A stretch of DNA of 64,000 nt from Methylopila sp. 73B. GTDB taxonomy: Bacteria; Pseudomonadota; Alphaproteobacteria; Rhizobiales; Methylopilaceae. Of the stretch, positions 9,140 through 18,041 are shown one piece after another. The DNA is taken from NCBI RefSeq assembly GCF_000526315.1, contig NZ_JAFV01000001.1:2356001-2420000 (forward strand), in the 5' to 3' direction. The position numbers were made by a program, and so were the translations under genes. The stretch's first letter is position 1, and the number at the start of each line of letters is the position of its first letter. The notes under the pieces were generated by a model. The model saw only the letters and a program-made list of their open reading frames with translations. It searched no databases and had not been told where the DNA came from.

Positions 9140-9240
9140 CTCATCCCGGACGTCGCGGCGCGAGCCGCGGCGATCCGGGATCGTCGTTTCGGGGGGTCGT
9201 TCGTCCGCACGACAATCCCGGCTCCGCGCCGAGGACGCGC
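9140..9240. repeat. Degenerate GTCATCCCGG-family palindromic repeat
   Basis: After the aldolase stop, ATCCCGGACGTCGCGGC pairs with GCCGCGGCGATCCGGGAT, giving a stem that closes near 9143/9181. A second, degraded arm starting ATCCCGGCTCCGCG follows near 9213. The design, two hairpins in opposite orientation, matches the better copies at 36588, 17769 and inside ileS. It may also stop transcription after fbaB, but it has no U tract. Confidence 0.6.
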
Positions 9241-9325
9241 GGTCCGGCCGACGGCGTCCCGCCCCGCTTTCGCCACGCTCGGGCGTGAGACAGCGTCCAC
9301 GCCATTCCCCGTCCGTCCGAGCCCC

Positions 9326-9967
9326 ATGACCCTTCCCCATCGCACCCGCCTGATGCTCGTGACCCCGGAGCTCGCCGAGACCGAGGCCTTCGCGCCGGTC
9401 TTCGCCGCGGCGCTGGCGGCCGGCGATGTCGCCGCCGTGGTGGTTCGGCTCGCGGCCGCCGACGACCGCACCCGGATCGCCCGCGCGAAGCCCCTGATCA
9501 CGACGGCCCAGGAGGCCGGGGCCGCCGTGCTGCTCGCCGGCGACGGCGTCGAGGACATCATCGGCAAGGCCGGCGCGGACGGCGTTCATCTCGTCTCGTC
9601 GACGCTGCTGCCCGACATGGTCGAGCGCTTCAGCCCCGAGAAGATCGTGGGCTTCGCCGCCCCGCGCTCGCGCGACGCCGCCATGGAGGCGGGCGAGGCC
9701 GGAGTGGACTACCTGCTGATCGGCCTCGACGGCGCGGAGCCGTGGGACGCGGAGACCATCCGCGACCGCACGGAATGGTGGGCCGAGATCTTCGAGGTGC
9801 CCTGCGCCGGCTTCGCCGCCACGATCGACGACGTCGCGGCGATCGCCGCCACGGGCGCCGAGTTCGTCGCGCTGGGCGACGCCGTGTGGCGCCACGAGGA
9901 CGGCCCGGCGGCCGGAGTCGCCGCCGCCGGCGCGCAGATCTCGCTCGGCCGGGCCCCGACGCCGTGA
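9326..9967 (+). CDS. ThiE-like TIM-barrel protein lacking canonical catalytic residues (213 aa)
   Basis: The sequence aligns by eye to thiamine phosphate synthase: RLMLVTPELAE at the start, GADGVHLVSS in the middle and a C-terminal GAEFVALGDAVW. In ThiE the pyrophosphate and metal residues sit in an RxK motif and an NDR-D segment before GADGVH. Here these positions read VVVRLAA and AGDGVEDII, so the lysine and the NDR are missing. It may therefore be a ThiE-fold paralogue with another activity. Its stop overlaps the start of the Sel1 gene. Similar 'thiamine phosphate synthase' genes follow the aldolase in other Rhizobiales, as I recall. Confidence 0.7.
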   Translation: MTLPHRTRLMLVTPELAETEAFAPVFAAALAAGDVAAVVVRLAAADDRTRIARAKPLITTAQEAGAAVLLAGDGVEDIIGKAGADGVHLVSSTLLPDMVERFSPEKIVGFAAPRSRDAAMEAGEAGVDYLLIGLDGAEPWDAETIRDRTEWWAEIFEVPCAGFAATIDDVAAIAATGAEFVALGDAVWRHEDGPAAGVAAAGAQISLGRAPTP

Positions 9968-11079
9968 GCCCGCGCGCCGCAGCCCTCGCGGCGCTGCTGG
10001 CGGCTTCACTCGGGGCCGTCGGGCCCGCGATCGCGCAGCAGAGGCCTCGTCAGGGCGAGCTCCCCGCCCCGGCCGAGCTTTCGGTGCCCAGCCTGCGCGA
10101 CATGATGATCACCACGCCGACCCCTTCGGGCGTTCCGAACGCGCCCGAGGAGAAGAAGGCGCCGGAGCCGCCGGTCGACCCGAACGCCGATCTCGCCTAC
10201 GGCGCGTTCCAGCGCGGCCATTACATCGCCGCCATGGCGGAGGCGCGCAAACGCGTCGAGGGGCGCCGCCTCGACCCCGCTGCGATGACACTGATCGGCA
10301 AGCTCTACGCCGACGGTCTCGGCGTCGGCCGCAACGAGGCCGAGGCCGCGCGATGGTTCGAGCGCGCCGCGGCGCTCGGCGACCGGGAGGCGATGTTCGC
10401 GCTCGGCCTCGCGCGGCTCCAGGGCGTCGGCGGCGAGAAGGACCCCAAGGAGGCCGCCGACTGGTTCGCGAAGGCGGGCGAGATCGGACAATCCGAGGCG
10501 CTCTACAATCTCGGCGTGATGCGCCTGCAGGGCGAGAACGGCCGGCCGGACTTCAAGGGCGCCGCCGAGGCGTTCAAGGCGGCGGGCGACGCCGGCCAGG
10601 CCGACGCCCAGTACGCCTACTCTGCGCTCCTGAAGGAAGGCCGCGGCGTCGACAAGAACGTCGAGGACTCCGTGCGCTGGCTCGCCCGCGCCGCGGCGCA
10701 GGATCAGATCGCCGCGCTGGTCGAATACGGCATCGCGCGCTTCAACGGCTCGGGCGTGGAGAAGGACGAGGCCGACGCCGCCCGGCTGTTCGAGCGGGCG
10801 GCGGAGCGGGGCAACGCGATCGCCCAGAACCGCCTCGCCCGGCTCTACGCCTACGGCCGCGGCGTCGGCCGCGACCCCGCCCGCGCCACGGCCTGGCATC
10901 GCCTCGCCCGCGCCCAGGGCCTGAGCGACGCCTGGCTCGAAGGCTTCGTCCAGACCCTGTCGGAGGCCGACCAGGCCAAGGCGGACGAGCTGTCGAAGCG
11001 CTGGGAGGCGAGGCTCGGTCCCCTGCCGGCGGCGGAAGCGGCGCTTGCGGGCTCTGGGTCCCCCGCCCCCAAACCTTGA
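9964..11079 (+). CDS. Exported Sel1-repeat (TPR-like) protein (371 aa)
   Basis: GTG 9964-9966 overlaps the preceding TGA as GTGA, indicating translational coupling. The N-terminus is a signal peptide (AALAALLAASLGAVGPAIA then QQR). A Pro-rich linker follows. From about residue 75 there are roughly seven Sel1 units of 36 residues, visible as repeated GxGxxxxxxxAxxWFxxAA patterns such as YADGLGVGRNEAEAARWFE and LYAYGRGVGRDPARATAWHR. Sel1 arrays form alpha-solenoid scaffolds for protein contacts, often in the periplasm. The partner is unknown. The length and repeat count are ordinary for this family in alphaproteobacteria. Confidence 0.85.
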   Translation: MSPRAAALAALLAASLGAVGPAIAQQRPRQGELPAPAELSVPSLRDMMITTPTPSGVPNAPEEKKAPEPPVDPNADLAYGAFQRGHYIAAMAEARKRVEGRRLDPAAMTLIGKLYADGLGVGRNEAEAARWFERAAALGDREAMFALGLARLQGVGGEKDPKEAADWFAKAGEIGQSEALYNLGVMRLQGENGRPDFKGAAEAFKAAGDAGQADAQYAYSALLKEGRGVDKNVEDSVRWLARAAAQDQIAALVEYGIARFNGSGVEKDEADAARLFERAAERGNAIAQNRLARLYAYGRGVGRDPARATAWHRLARAQGLSDAWLEGFVQTLSEADQAKADELSKRWEARLGPLPAAEAALAGSGSPAPKP

Positions 11080-11166
11080 CGGCGGGCGTCCGCGGGGGCA
11101 AACGAGCGCAACCTTTTTTAAACGCCGCGTCCTACGCGCCGCGGCGCTCGTCCGGAAGACAGCCCC

Positions 11167-11730
11167 ATGAAGATCAACGGCAACCAGATCACCCCCGGCA
11201 TGGTGCTCGAGCACCAGGGCGGCCTCTGGGCCGCGGTGAAGACCAACGCCGTGAAGCCCGGCAAGGGCGGCGCCTTCAACCAGGTCGAGATGAAGAACCT
11301 GATCGACGGCCGCAAGCTCAACGAGCGCTTCCGCGCCGACGAGACGGTGGAGCGCGTTCGCCTCGAGCAGAAGGACTTCCAGTTCCTCTACGCCGAGGGC
11401 GAGGATCTGGTGTTCATGGACACCAGCACCTACGAGCAGATCACGCTCGCGACCGAGTTCGTCGGCGAGCGCGCGGCCTTCCTGCAGGACGGCATGCAGG
11501 TGACGGTGGAGATGCACGAGGAGCGCCCGATCGGCATCAAGCTGCCCGACCAGGTGACGCTCGAGATCGTCGAGGCCGATCCGGTGGTGAAGGGGCAGAC
11601 CGCCGCCTCCTCCTACAAGCCGGCGAAGCTCGAGAACGGCCTGCGCGTGATGGTGCCGCCGTTCATCGGCTCCGGCGAGCGCATCGTGGTCGACACCAAC
11701 GAAGTGACCTACCTGCGTCGCGCGGACTGA
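11167..11730 (+). CDS. efp: Elongation factor P (187 aa)
   Basis: EF-P relieves ribosome stalling at polyproline sequences. The three-domain beta-barrel protein has normal length. The modification loop reads KPGKGGAF, with Lys33 at the position beta-lysylated by EpmA in enterobacteria. Central [27 protein letters not shown] is split here by domain boundaries typical of EF-P. The end has [17 protein letters not shown]. No epmA or epmB is nearby. The proline-rich proteins encoded in this window (for example the TipF-like and RluB tails) are natural clients, which is inference. Confidence 0.96.
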   Translation: MKINGNQITPGMVLEHQGGLWAAVKTNAVKPGKGGAFNQVEMKNLIDGRKLNERFRADETVERVRLEQKDFQFLYAEGEDLVFMDTSTYEQITLATEFVGERAAFLQDGMQVTVEMHEERPIGIKLPDQVTLEIVEADPVVKGQTAASSYKPAKLENGLRVMVPPFIGSGERIVVDTNEVTYLRRAD

Positions 11731-11764
11731 GACGATCAAGCTACGGTTTGCTTGGAACCACTAC

Positions 11765-11859
11765 GTCATGCCCGGCCTTTTGGCCGGGTATCCACGACTT
11801 TGCCGGCGCCAGGCCCGCTGCTGCAAGTCGTGGATGCCCGCGAAGACGCGGGCATTGAC
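11765..11859. repeat. Double-hairpin palindromic repeat between efp and the FMN reductase gene
   Basis: The element begins GTCATGCCCGG and ends GGGCATTGAC. It contains two short hairpins (CCCGGCCTTTTGGCCGGG and CCCGCGAAGACGCGGG), and an inner long-range pair ATCCACGACTT with AAGTCGTGGAT. The whole 95-base unit can fold back on itself. Its termini resemble, but are not identical to, the GTCATCCCGG family. Confidence 0.65.
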
Positions 11860-11891
11860 GCCGGTGTTTCCGAACTCCCCGAGGAGCCATC

Positions 11892-12470
11892 ATGCCGCTG
11901 ACGCTTCCCGTTCTCTACGGCTCCGTCCGCACCGAGCGGCAGGGCATCGTGCTCGCCCGCTGGATCGCCGAGGCGCTGCGCGCGCGTGGGCATGACGCGC
12001 CTTTGATCGATCCGATGGAGCGGCGCTTGCCGCTGCTCGACCGGATGTACAAGGAATACAAGCCCGACGAGGCGCCGCCCGTGCTTCGGGAGCTCGCCGA
12101 GCTCTACGGGCAGGCCGACGGCTTCGTGCTCGTCACGGGCGAGTACAACCACGGCGTCCCGCCGGCGCTGAAGAACCTGCTCGACCACTTCCTCGAGGAG
12201 TACTTCTGGCGGCCGTCGGCGATCGTCAGCTACTCGGCCGGCGGCTTCGGCGGCGTCCGCGCCGCGATGCAGCTCAGGGCGATCGTCGGCGAACTCGGCA
12301 TGCCGTCGATCCCTTCGATCTACGCGGTGCCGAAGATCGGCCAGGCCTTCGACGACGCGGGCCGGCCGACGGACGCCAAAGTCGCGACGCGGTTCGACCG
12401 CTTCGCCCGAGAACTCGAATGGTACGCCGAGGCGCTCAAGACCAAGCGCGCGGCCGGCGTGCCCTACTGA
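11892..12470 (+). CDS. NADPH-dependent FMN reductase family protein (192 aa)
   Basis: This is a flavodoxin-like oxidoreductase. LPVLYGSVRTERQG forms the phosphate-binding loop and GEYNHGVPPALKNLLDHF is the characteristic second flavin-contact block of the NADPH:FMN (ChrR/SsuE-like) family. Length is typical. Substrates in the family range from free FMN to quinones, chromate and azo dyes, and cannot be fixed from sequence. It stands alone between efp and suhB; a repeat element fills the upstream gap. Confidence 0.85.
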   Translation: MPLTLPVLYGSVRTERQGIVLARWIAEALRARGHDAPLIDPMERRLPLLDRMYKEYKPDEAPPVLRELAELYGQADGFVLVTGEYNHGVPPALKNLLDHFLEEYFWRPSAIVSYSAGGFGGVRAAMQLRAIVGELGMPSIPSIYAVPKIGQAFDDAGRPTDAKVATRFDRFARELEWYAEALKTKRAAGVPY

Positions 12471-12525
12471 CCTGACCTTCCCAGCGCCCTCCCCGGCGGC
12501 GCCGACCCTGAAAGCGAATGTCTCC

Positions 12526-13311
12526 ATGGCCCGCTCGCCCGTCCTCAACGTCATGGTCCAGGCCGTCATGAAGGCCGGCCGCTCCATGCGCCGCGACTTC
12601 GGCGAGGTCGAGCAGCTGCAGGTCTCCGCCAAGGGCCCGGGCGACTTCGTCACCGCCGCCGACCGCAAGGCCGAGGACATGCTGCGCGCCGAGCTGCAGC
12701 GGGTTCGCCCGGGCTACAGCCTGGTGATGGAGGAAAGCGGCGTGATCGCGGGCACCGACCCCGACCACCGCTGGATCGTCGATCCGCTCGACGGCACCAC
12801 CAACTTCCTGCACGGCATCCCGATCTTCGCGATCTCGGTGGCGCTGGAGCGCGCCGGCCAGCTGGTCGCGGGCGTGGTGTTCAATCCGATCACCGACGAG
12901 CTGTTCACCGCCGAGCGCGGCGGCGGCGCCTACCTCAACGACCATCGCCTGCGCGTCGCCGCCCGGCGCGACATCGTCGAGGCCGTGATCGGCTGCGGCG
13001 TGCCGCATCTCGGCCGGCCGAAGCACGACCTGTTCCGCGAGGAGCTGTCGCGCGTGCAGGGCCGCGTCTCGGGCGTGCGCCGCTTCGGCGCCGCCTCGCT
13101 CGACCTCGCCTATGTGGCGGCCGGCCGTCTCGACGGCTTCTGGGAACGCGACCTCAAGTCCTGGGACATGGCGGCCGGCATCCTGCTCATCAAGGAAGCC
13201 GGGGGCTTCGTAACCGACGCCGCCGGCGGCGACGCGATGCTCACGAACGGCTCGGTGGTCTGCGGCAACGAGCACATCCATCCCGAGCTGCTCAAGCTCG
13301 TGAAGGGCTGA
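12526..13311 (+). CDS. suhB: Inositol monophosphatase family protein SuhB (261 aa)
   Basis: Mg-dependent phosphatases of this family have the metal motif DPLDGTTNFLHG (about residues 86-97) and the C-terminal WERDLKSWDMAAGILLIKEAGG. Both are intact here, as is the upstream Glu in VMEESG. In many proteobacteria the protein also associates with the rRNA antitermination complex. The start ATG 12526 is preceded by AAAGCGAATG-like purines. It is followed 14 bases later by ribF on the same strand. Confidence 0.9.
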   Translation: MARSPVLNVMVQAVMKAGRSMRRDFGEVEQLQVSAKGPGDFVTAADRKAEDMLRAELQRVRPGYSLVMEESGVIAGTDPDHRWIVDPLDGTTNFLHGIPIFAISVALERAGQLVAGVVFNPITDELFTAERGGGAYLNDHRLRVAARRDIVEAVIGCGVPHLGRPKHDLFREELSRVQGRVSGVRRFGAASLDLAYVAAGRLDGFWERDLKSWDMAAGILLIKEAGGFVTDAAGGDAMLTNGSVVCGNEHIHPELLKLVKG

Positions 13312-13325
13312 GTGGCGCCACGGCG

Positions 13326-14294
13326 ATGACCGGTCCGACGACGGAGCCGCTGATCGACCCTGAAACGTTGCCGGACCGCCTGCGCGACGGCCACGTCGTC
13401 GTGGGCAATTTCGACGGCGTCCACCGCGGCCACGCAGCGGTGATCGCCCAGGCTGTGGAGCCCGCCCACGCCGCGGGGCGCCCTGTGGTGGCGCTGACCT
13501 TCGAGCCTCACCCCCGTACTTTCTTCCAGCCCGACCGGCCGCTGTTCCGCCTCACCGACGCGCGGGAAAAGGCGCGCCTCCTGGCGCGCGCCGGCGCCGA
13601 CGCCACCGTCGTGCTGACCTTCGACGAGCGCCTGTCGCAGATCGAGGCGGAAGACTTCGTCGCCAAGGTGCTGGCGCGCCGGCTCGGCGCCCACACCGTC
13701 GTCGTCGGCTGGGACTTCCATTTCGGCCGCGGGCGGCTGGGCTCGCCCGCCTTTCTGGCGGAGGCCGGTCCCCGTCACGGCATGTTCGTGGAGGTTGTCC
13801 CACCCCACGGCGGCGCGACGCCTGTCTCCTCCAGCGCGATCCGCGACCTGCTGGCGGCCGGCGATCTCGTCGCCGCCAACCGCCTGCTCGGACGCCGCTG
13901 GACGGTCGAGACCGAGGTCGTCCACGGCGACAAGCGCGGCCGCGAGCTGGGCTTCCCGACCGCCAACCTCGTGCTGCCGCCGGAGACCCGGCTGGCCTAC
14001 GGCATCTACGCCGTGCGCGCGCTGGTCGACGGCGCGATCGTGAACGGCGTCGCAAGCTTTGGCCGCCGGCCGCAGTTCGACGACGGCGCGCCGCGGCTGG
14101 AGGTCTTCCTGCTTGATTTCTCCGGCGATCTCTACAGCAAGCGCCTGCGCGTCGAGCTCGTCGCCTGGCAGCGCGCCGAGGCGAAGTTCGAGAGCGTGGA
14201 GGCCCTGGTCGCCCAGATGGAGCGCGACAAGGCCGAAGCCCGCCGCCTGCTCGCCCAACCGGAAGACCCGCTCGCGCCGAGCGCGCTGGTCTGA
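13326..14294 (+). CDS. ribF: Bifunctional riboflavin kinase / FMN adenylyltransferase (322 aa)
   Basis: RibF makes FMN and then FAD from riboflavin. The N-terminal adenylyltransferase half has VVVGNFDGVHRGH (nucleotidyl-transferase HxGH-type motif) and VVGWDFHFGRGR. The C-terminal kinase half has GRELGFPTANL and GVASFGRRPQFD. Length is standard. It lies just after suhB and before a long repeat-filled gap leading to ileS. Confidence 0.95.
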   Translation: MTGPTTEPLIDPETLPDRLRDGHVVVGNFDGVHRGHAAVIAQAVEPAHAAGRPVVALTFEPHPRTFFQPDRPLFRLTDAREKARLLARAGADATVVLTFDERLSQIEAEDFVAKVLARRLGAHTVVVGWDFHFGRGRLGSPAFLAEAGPRHGMFVEVVPPHGGATPVSSSAIRDLLAAGDLVAANRLLGRRWTVETEVVHGDKRGRELGFPTANLVLPPETRLAYGIYAVRALVDGAIVNGVASFGRRPQFDDGAPRLEVFLLDFSGDLYSKRLRVELVAWQRAEAKFESVEALVAQMERDKAEARRLLAQPEDPLAPSALV

Positions 14295-14295
14295 T

Positions 14296-14491
14296 CCCTC
14301 CTCAAGCGAAGCTTGGGGAGGGTGGCCCTTCGCAAAGCGAAGGGTCGGGTGGGGCCGCCGACGTCGCCCTTGCGACGTCGGTCCTTTTAAGCGCGACGAT
14401 TGGAACAGGGCTTGGCGAAGCGTCTCATCCGGCGAGGCACCCCACCCGACCTCGCTGACGCGAGGCCACCCTCCCCTGTCCCAGGGGAGGG
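14296..14491. repeat. 196-base inverted-repeat element between ribF and ileS
   Basis: The 428-base gap 14295-14722 contains no convincing gene. Its first half is a fold-back element: GGGGAGGGTGGCC...GGGTGGGG on the left pairs with CCCCACCC...GGCCACCCTCCCC on the right. Each end has its own terminal hairpin (CCCTCCTCAAGC/GCTTGGGGAGGG and CCCCTGTCCCAGGGG). An internal hairpin CCGACGTCGC/GCGACGTCGG is at about 14357-14381. The remainder of the gap up to ileS shows no feature I can name. This family differs in sequence from the GTCATCCCGG repeats. Confidence 0.7.
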
Positions 14492-14722
14492 ATCGCTGGC
14501 CCCTTCCGGGCGCCCTTCACTTGTCAGCAAGCCCGACCCTGCTACAAGGCGCGCGACCTCTTCATCGTTGAGGCTTGCATCCATGCGCCTGCGTCCGTCT
14601 CCGACGTTCCGAATTACCGGCCCGGCCTCCGCCTGAGCCGCGCGGTTCGCGCGCCCAGGCGCCGGGCCGGGAGACGACACGCCGCCTGACCGACGCCTCA
14701 CGAGACACCCGGACGCGCCCCA

Positions 14723-17700
14723 ATGCCCTCCGACGTTACGCCCGCCGCCCGCGACTACTCCGAAACCCTGTTCCTGCCGCAGACCGACTTCCCCATGCGC
14801 GCCGGGCTCCCCCAGAAGGAGCCGGAGCTGCTGAAGCGCTGGGAGCGCATCGGGCTCTACGACAGGCTGCGCGCGTCGAGCGCGGGGCGGAAGAAGTACG
14901 TCCTGCACGACGGCCCGCCCTACGCCAACGGCCACCTGCACATCGGCCACGCGCTCAACAAGATCCTCAAGGACGTCGTGGTGCGCACCCGCCAGATGGC
15001 GGGGTTCGACTCGAACTACGTGCCGGGATGGGACTGCCACGGCCTGCCGATCGAGTGGAAGGTCGAGGAGGGCTACCGCGCCAAGGGCCTGAACAAGGAC
15101 GAGGTGCCGGTCATCGAGTTCCGCAAGGAGTGCCGGGAGTACGCGCAGAACTGGATCGGGATCCAGTCCGCCGAGTTCCAGCGCCTCGGCGTCACCGGCG
15201 ACTGGAAGGACCCCTACACCACCATGAAGTTCTCGGCCGAGGCGCAGATCGCCCGCGAGATCATGACCTTCGCGCGGACCGGCCAGCTCTACCGCGGGTC
15301 CAAGCCGGTGATGTGGTCTGTGGTCGAGAGGACCGCGCTCGCCGAGGCCGAGATCGAATACCAAGAGTTCACGAGCGACACGGTGTTCGTGGCGTTTCCG
15401 CTCAGCGAGCGTCATCCCGGCCGCAGCGAAGCGGAGAGCCGGGATCGCGCGTCGGAGGCGGCGCCCGGTTCTGCGGACGGTCCCGGCTCTGCGCCTTCGG
15501 CTTCGGCCGGGACGACGCTGGAGAACGCCTCCGTCGTCATCTGGACGACCACGCCCTGGACCCTGCCCGGCAACCGCGCCGTGGCGTACTCCCGGAAGAT
15601 CGCTTACGGCCTCTATGAGGTGACCGAAGCGCCCGAGGACAACTGGGCCAAGGTCGGCGCGCGCTATCTGCTGGCGGACGCGCTCGCGGAAGGCGTGTTC
15701 AAGGCCGCCAAGGTGAGCGGGTTCAAAAAGGTCCGTGACGTCGCGGCCGACGAGCTCGAGGGCCTCGTCGCCGCGCATCCGCTCAAAGACCACGGCTACG
15801 ACTTCGCCGTGCCCCTGCTTCCCGGCGACCACGTCACCGATGACGCCGGCACGGGCTTCGTGCACACGGCGCCCGGCCACGGCCGCGAGGACTTTGAGCT
15901 CTGGATGGATCATCGCTTCGATCTGGAGACGCGCGGGATCAGCTCGAAGATCCCCTACACGGTCGACGCCGAGGGCTTCCTCACCAAGGACGCGCCGGGC
16001 TTCACCGGCCGCTCGGTCATCACCCACAGGGGCGACAAGGGCGACGCCAACCAGGCGGTGATCGACGCGCTGGTCGCGGGCGGGCGGCTCGTCGCGCGCG
16101 GAAAGCTGCGGCACCAGTACCCGCACTCCTGGCGCTCCAAGAAGCCGGTGATCTTCCGCAACACGCCGCAGTGGTTCATCCACATGGACCGCGACATCGC
16201 CGGCCCCGCGGACACGCTGCGCTCGCGGGCGCTGGCCGCGATCGAGGCGACCGCGTTCTATCCCCCCCAGGGCAAGAACCGCCTGCGCGGCATGATCGAG
16301 GGCCGGCCGGACTGGGTGGTCTCGCGCCAGCGCGCCTGGGGCGTTCCGATCACCGTGTTCGTGCACAAGGAGACCGGGGAGATCCTGCAGGACCCCCGCG
16401 TCGACGCCCGCATCGCGGAGGCCTTCGAGGCCGAGGGCGCCGACGCCTGGTTCGCCGACGACGGATCGCGCTTCCTCGGCAACGATTACGCCCTGTCGGA
16501 CTACGACAAGGTGCCGGACATCCTCGACGTCTGGTTCGATTCCGGCTCGACCCACGCCTATGTGCTGGACCGTCGGCCCGACCTCAGCCCGAAGCGCGTC
16601 GTCGACGGCGGCGAGGACCAAGTGCTCTACCTCGAGGGCTCGGACCAGCACCGCGGCTGGTTCCATTCCTCGCTGCTGGAAAGCTGCGGCACGCGTGGCC
16701 GCGCGCCCTACGACGCGCTGCTGACGCACGGCTTCGTGCTCGACGAGCAGGGCCGCAAGATGTCGAAGTCGCTCGGCAACATCGTCGCGCCGCAGAAGAT
16801 CATCGAACAGTCCGGCGCGGACATCCTGCGCCTCTGGGTCGTGCTGTCGGACTACGCCGACGACCTCCGCATCGGCCAGGAGATCCTGAAGACCGCGACT
16901 GACGCCTACCGCAAGCTGCGCAACACGCTGCGCTGGATGCTCGGCGCGCTGGCGCATTTCCGGGACGGCGACGTCGTCGCGGTCGAGGATATGCCGGAGC
17001 TGGAACGCTACGTGCTGCACCGGCTGGCGGAGGTCGACACAGAGGTGGAGGCCGCCTACGACGCCTTCGACTTCAAGCGCGGCTTCGCGAGCCTGTTCAC
17101 CTTCCTGACCAACGACCTCTCGGCGTTCTACTTCGACGTCCGCAAGGACGCGCTCTACTGCGACCCGGCGTCGTCGGTGACCCGCCGCGCCTGCCTCACC
17201 GTGATCGACCGGGTGTTCCGCACGCTGGTGACGCGGCTCGCGCCGCTGCTGCCGTTCACGGCGGAGGAGACTTGGCTGTCGCGCTTCCCCAGCGAGGACG
17301 GCTCCGTCCATCTCGAACTCTACGCGCTGGCCGACAACGCCTGGCGCGACGACGATCTCGCCGCAAAGTGGGAAAACGTCCGCAAGGTCCGCCGCGTGGT
17401 GACGGGGGCGCTCGAGATCGAGCGCGCCGCGAAGCGCATCGGCTCGTCGCTCGAGGCGGCGCCGGTCGTGCATGTGACCGATCCGGAACTCGCCCTGGCG
17501 CTGAAGGGCGTCGACCTCGCCGAGGTCGCGATCACCAGCGGCATCAAGGTCGTCTCCGACGAGGCGCCGGCAGATGCGTTCCGTCTTGCGGAGGTGGCCG
17601 GCGTCGCCGTGGTGGTGGGCCGCGCGGAAGGCCGGAAATGCGCCCGCTCGTGGAAGGTGACGCCCGACGTCGGCGCGGACGCCGACTACCCCGACGTCAC

Positions 17701-17758
17701 CCCCCGCGACGCCCAGGCGCTGCGCGAATGGGACGCCGCCCGGAGCCGCGCGGCGTGA
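14723..17758 (+). CDS. ileS: Isoleucyl-tRNA synthetase (1011 aa), with repeat-derived insertion
   Basis: This class Ia synthetase charges tRNA-Ile. The HIGH motif appears in [16 protein letters not shown] and the KMSKS loop in [11 protein letters not shown]. The editing domain has [14 protein letters not shown] Pro/Ser/Ala/Glu-rich stretch at about residues 230-266 is encoded by an in-frame palindromic repeat (15411-15518), just before the editing motif. At the C-terminus the usual four-Cys zinc site is largely absent: GRKCARSWK has one Cys where CxxC is expected and the distal pair reads VTPRD. Length is at the long end because of the insertion. It likely remains functional because it is the only ileS here and all catalytic motifs are intact. 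Confidence 0.96.
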   Translation: MPSDVTPAARDYSETLFLPQTDFPMRAGLPQKEPELLKRWERIGLYDRLRASSAGRKKYVLHDGPPYANGHLHIGHALNKILKDVVVRTRQMAGFDSNYVPGWDCHGLPIEWKVEEGYRAKGLNKDEVPVIEFRKECREYAQNWIGIQSAEFQRLGVTGDWKDPYTTMKFSAEAQIAREIMTFARTGQLYRGSKPVMWSVVERTALAEAEIEYQEFTSDTVFVAFPLSERHPGRSEAESRDRASEAAPGSADGPGSAPSASAGTTLENASVVIWTTTPWTLPGNRAVAYSRKIAYGLYEVTEAPEDNWAKVGARYLLADALAEGVFKAAKVSGFKKVRDVAADELEGLVAAHPLKDHGYDFAVPLLPGDHVTDDAGTGFVHTAPGHGREDFELWMDHRFDLETRGISSKIPYTVDAEGFLTKDAPGFTGRSVITHRGDKGDANQAVIDALVAGGRLVARGKLRHQYPHSWRSKKPVIFRNTPQWFIHMDRDIAGPADTLRSRALAAIEATAFYPPQGKNRLRGMIEGRPDWVVSRQRAWGVPITVFVHKETGEILQDPRVDARIAEAFEAEGADAWFADDGSRFLGNDYALSDYDKVPDILDVWFDSGSTHAYVLDRRPDLSPKRVVDGGEDQVLYLEGSDQHRGWFHSSLLESCGTRGRAPYDALLTHGFVLDEQGRKMSKSLGNIVAPQKIIEQSGADILRLWVVLSDYADDLRIGQEILKTATDAYRKLRNTLRWMLGALAHFRDGDVVAVEDMPELERYVLHRLAEVDTEVEAAYDAFDFKRGFASLFTFLTNDLSAFYFDVRKDALYCDPASSVTRRACLTVIDRVFRTLVTRLAPLLPFTAEETWLSRFPSEDGSVHLELYALADNAWRDDDLAAKWENVRKVRRVVTGALEIERAAKRIGSSLEAAPVVHVTDPELALALKGVDLAEVAITSGIKVVSDEAPADAFRLAEVAGVAVVVGRAEGRKCARSWKVTPDVGADADYPDVTPRDAQALREWDAARSRAA
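15411..15518. repeat. GTCATCCCGG-family palindromic repeat inside the ileS coding sequence
   Basis: The 108 bases run from GTCATCCCGGCCG to CGGCCGGGACGAC. They contain the family's two arms: a left hairpin closing on GCCGGGATCGC and a right half TCCCGGCTCTGCG followed by a CTTCGG turn. The layout matches the intergenic copy 36588-36689 nearly arm for arm. The length is exactly 36 codons and ileS stays open, giving a hydrophilic peptide with no homologue that I know in IleRS. Confidence 0.8.
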
Positions 17759-17768
17759 GGCGCAGGGC

Positions 17769-18026
17769 GTCATCCCGGCCGGCCGCAGGCCGAGCCGGGA
17801 TCGTTCTCCCAGGCGGGCGCTGGTCTTCACCTCTCCCCGGCGGGGAGAGGTCGGCGGGCGTGAGCGCGCCGGGTGAGGGGGCTTGTTCCCTCTCAGATGA
17901 ATTCAGAGCCCCCTCGCCCGCTCGGCTTCGCCGATCGACCTCTCCCCGGCGGGGAGAGGTAAAAGCCCGCACTTCTCGTCCAGCGATCCCGGCTCTGCGC
18001 GGCTGCGCCGCTCCGGCCGGGATGAC
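17769..18026. repeat. GTCATCCCGG-family repeat split by a second element
   Basis: The left arm (GTCATCCCGGCCGGCCGCAGGCCGAGCCGGGATCG, positions 17769-17803) and the right arm (CGATCCCGGCTCTGCGCGGCTGCGCCGC...GATGAC, about 17983-18026) are those of one family member. In the other copies they lie about 30 bases apart; here about 180 bases of another repeat sit between them. The right end lies 15 bases before the lspA ATG, so it also forms the lspA leader. The whole 283-base gap 17759-18041 is repeat DNA. Confidence 0.75.
17830..17960. repeat. Nested CTCTCCCCGGCGGGGAGAG repeat element
   Basis: A perfect palindrome CCTCTCCCCGGCGGGGAGAGG occurs at both ends (17830-17850 and 17939-17959). Between them GGGTGAGGGGGCT pairs with AGCCCCCTCGCCC, so the 131-base element folds into one long arm. 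It interrupts the GTCATCCCGG-family repeat. Similar fold-back units of this kind are common in Rhizobiales intergenic DNA as I recall. Confidence 0.75.
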
Positions 18027-18041
18027 GGCGACAGCCCGCCC

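Noticed and set aside
9140-9240. Rho-independent terminator after fbaB
   Set aside because: The hairpin is strong but lacks a T tract, and it is better explained as a repeat family member.
14387-17830. Long open frame on the minus strand opposite ileS
   Set aside because: High G+C makes long antisense frames. The product has His/Arg/Asp-rich shadow composition, and ileS is complete on the other strand.
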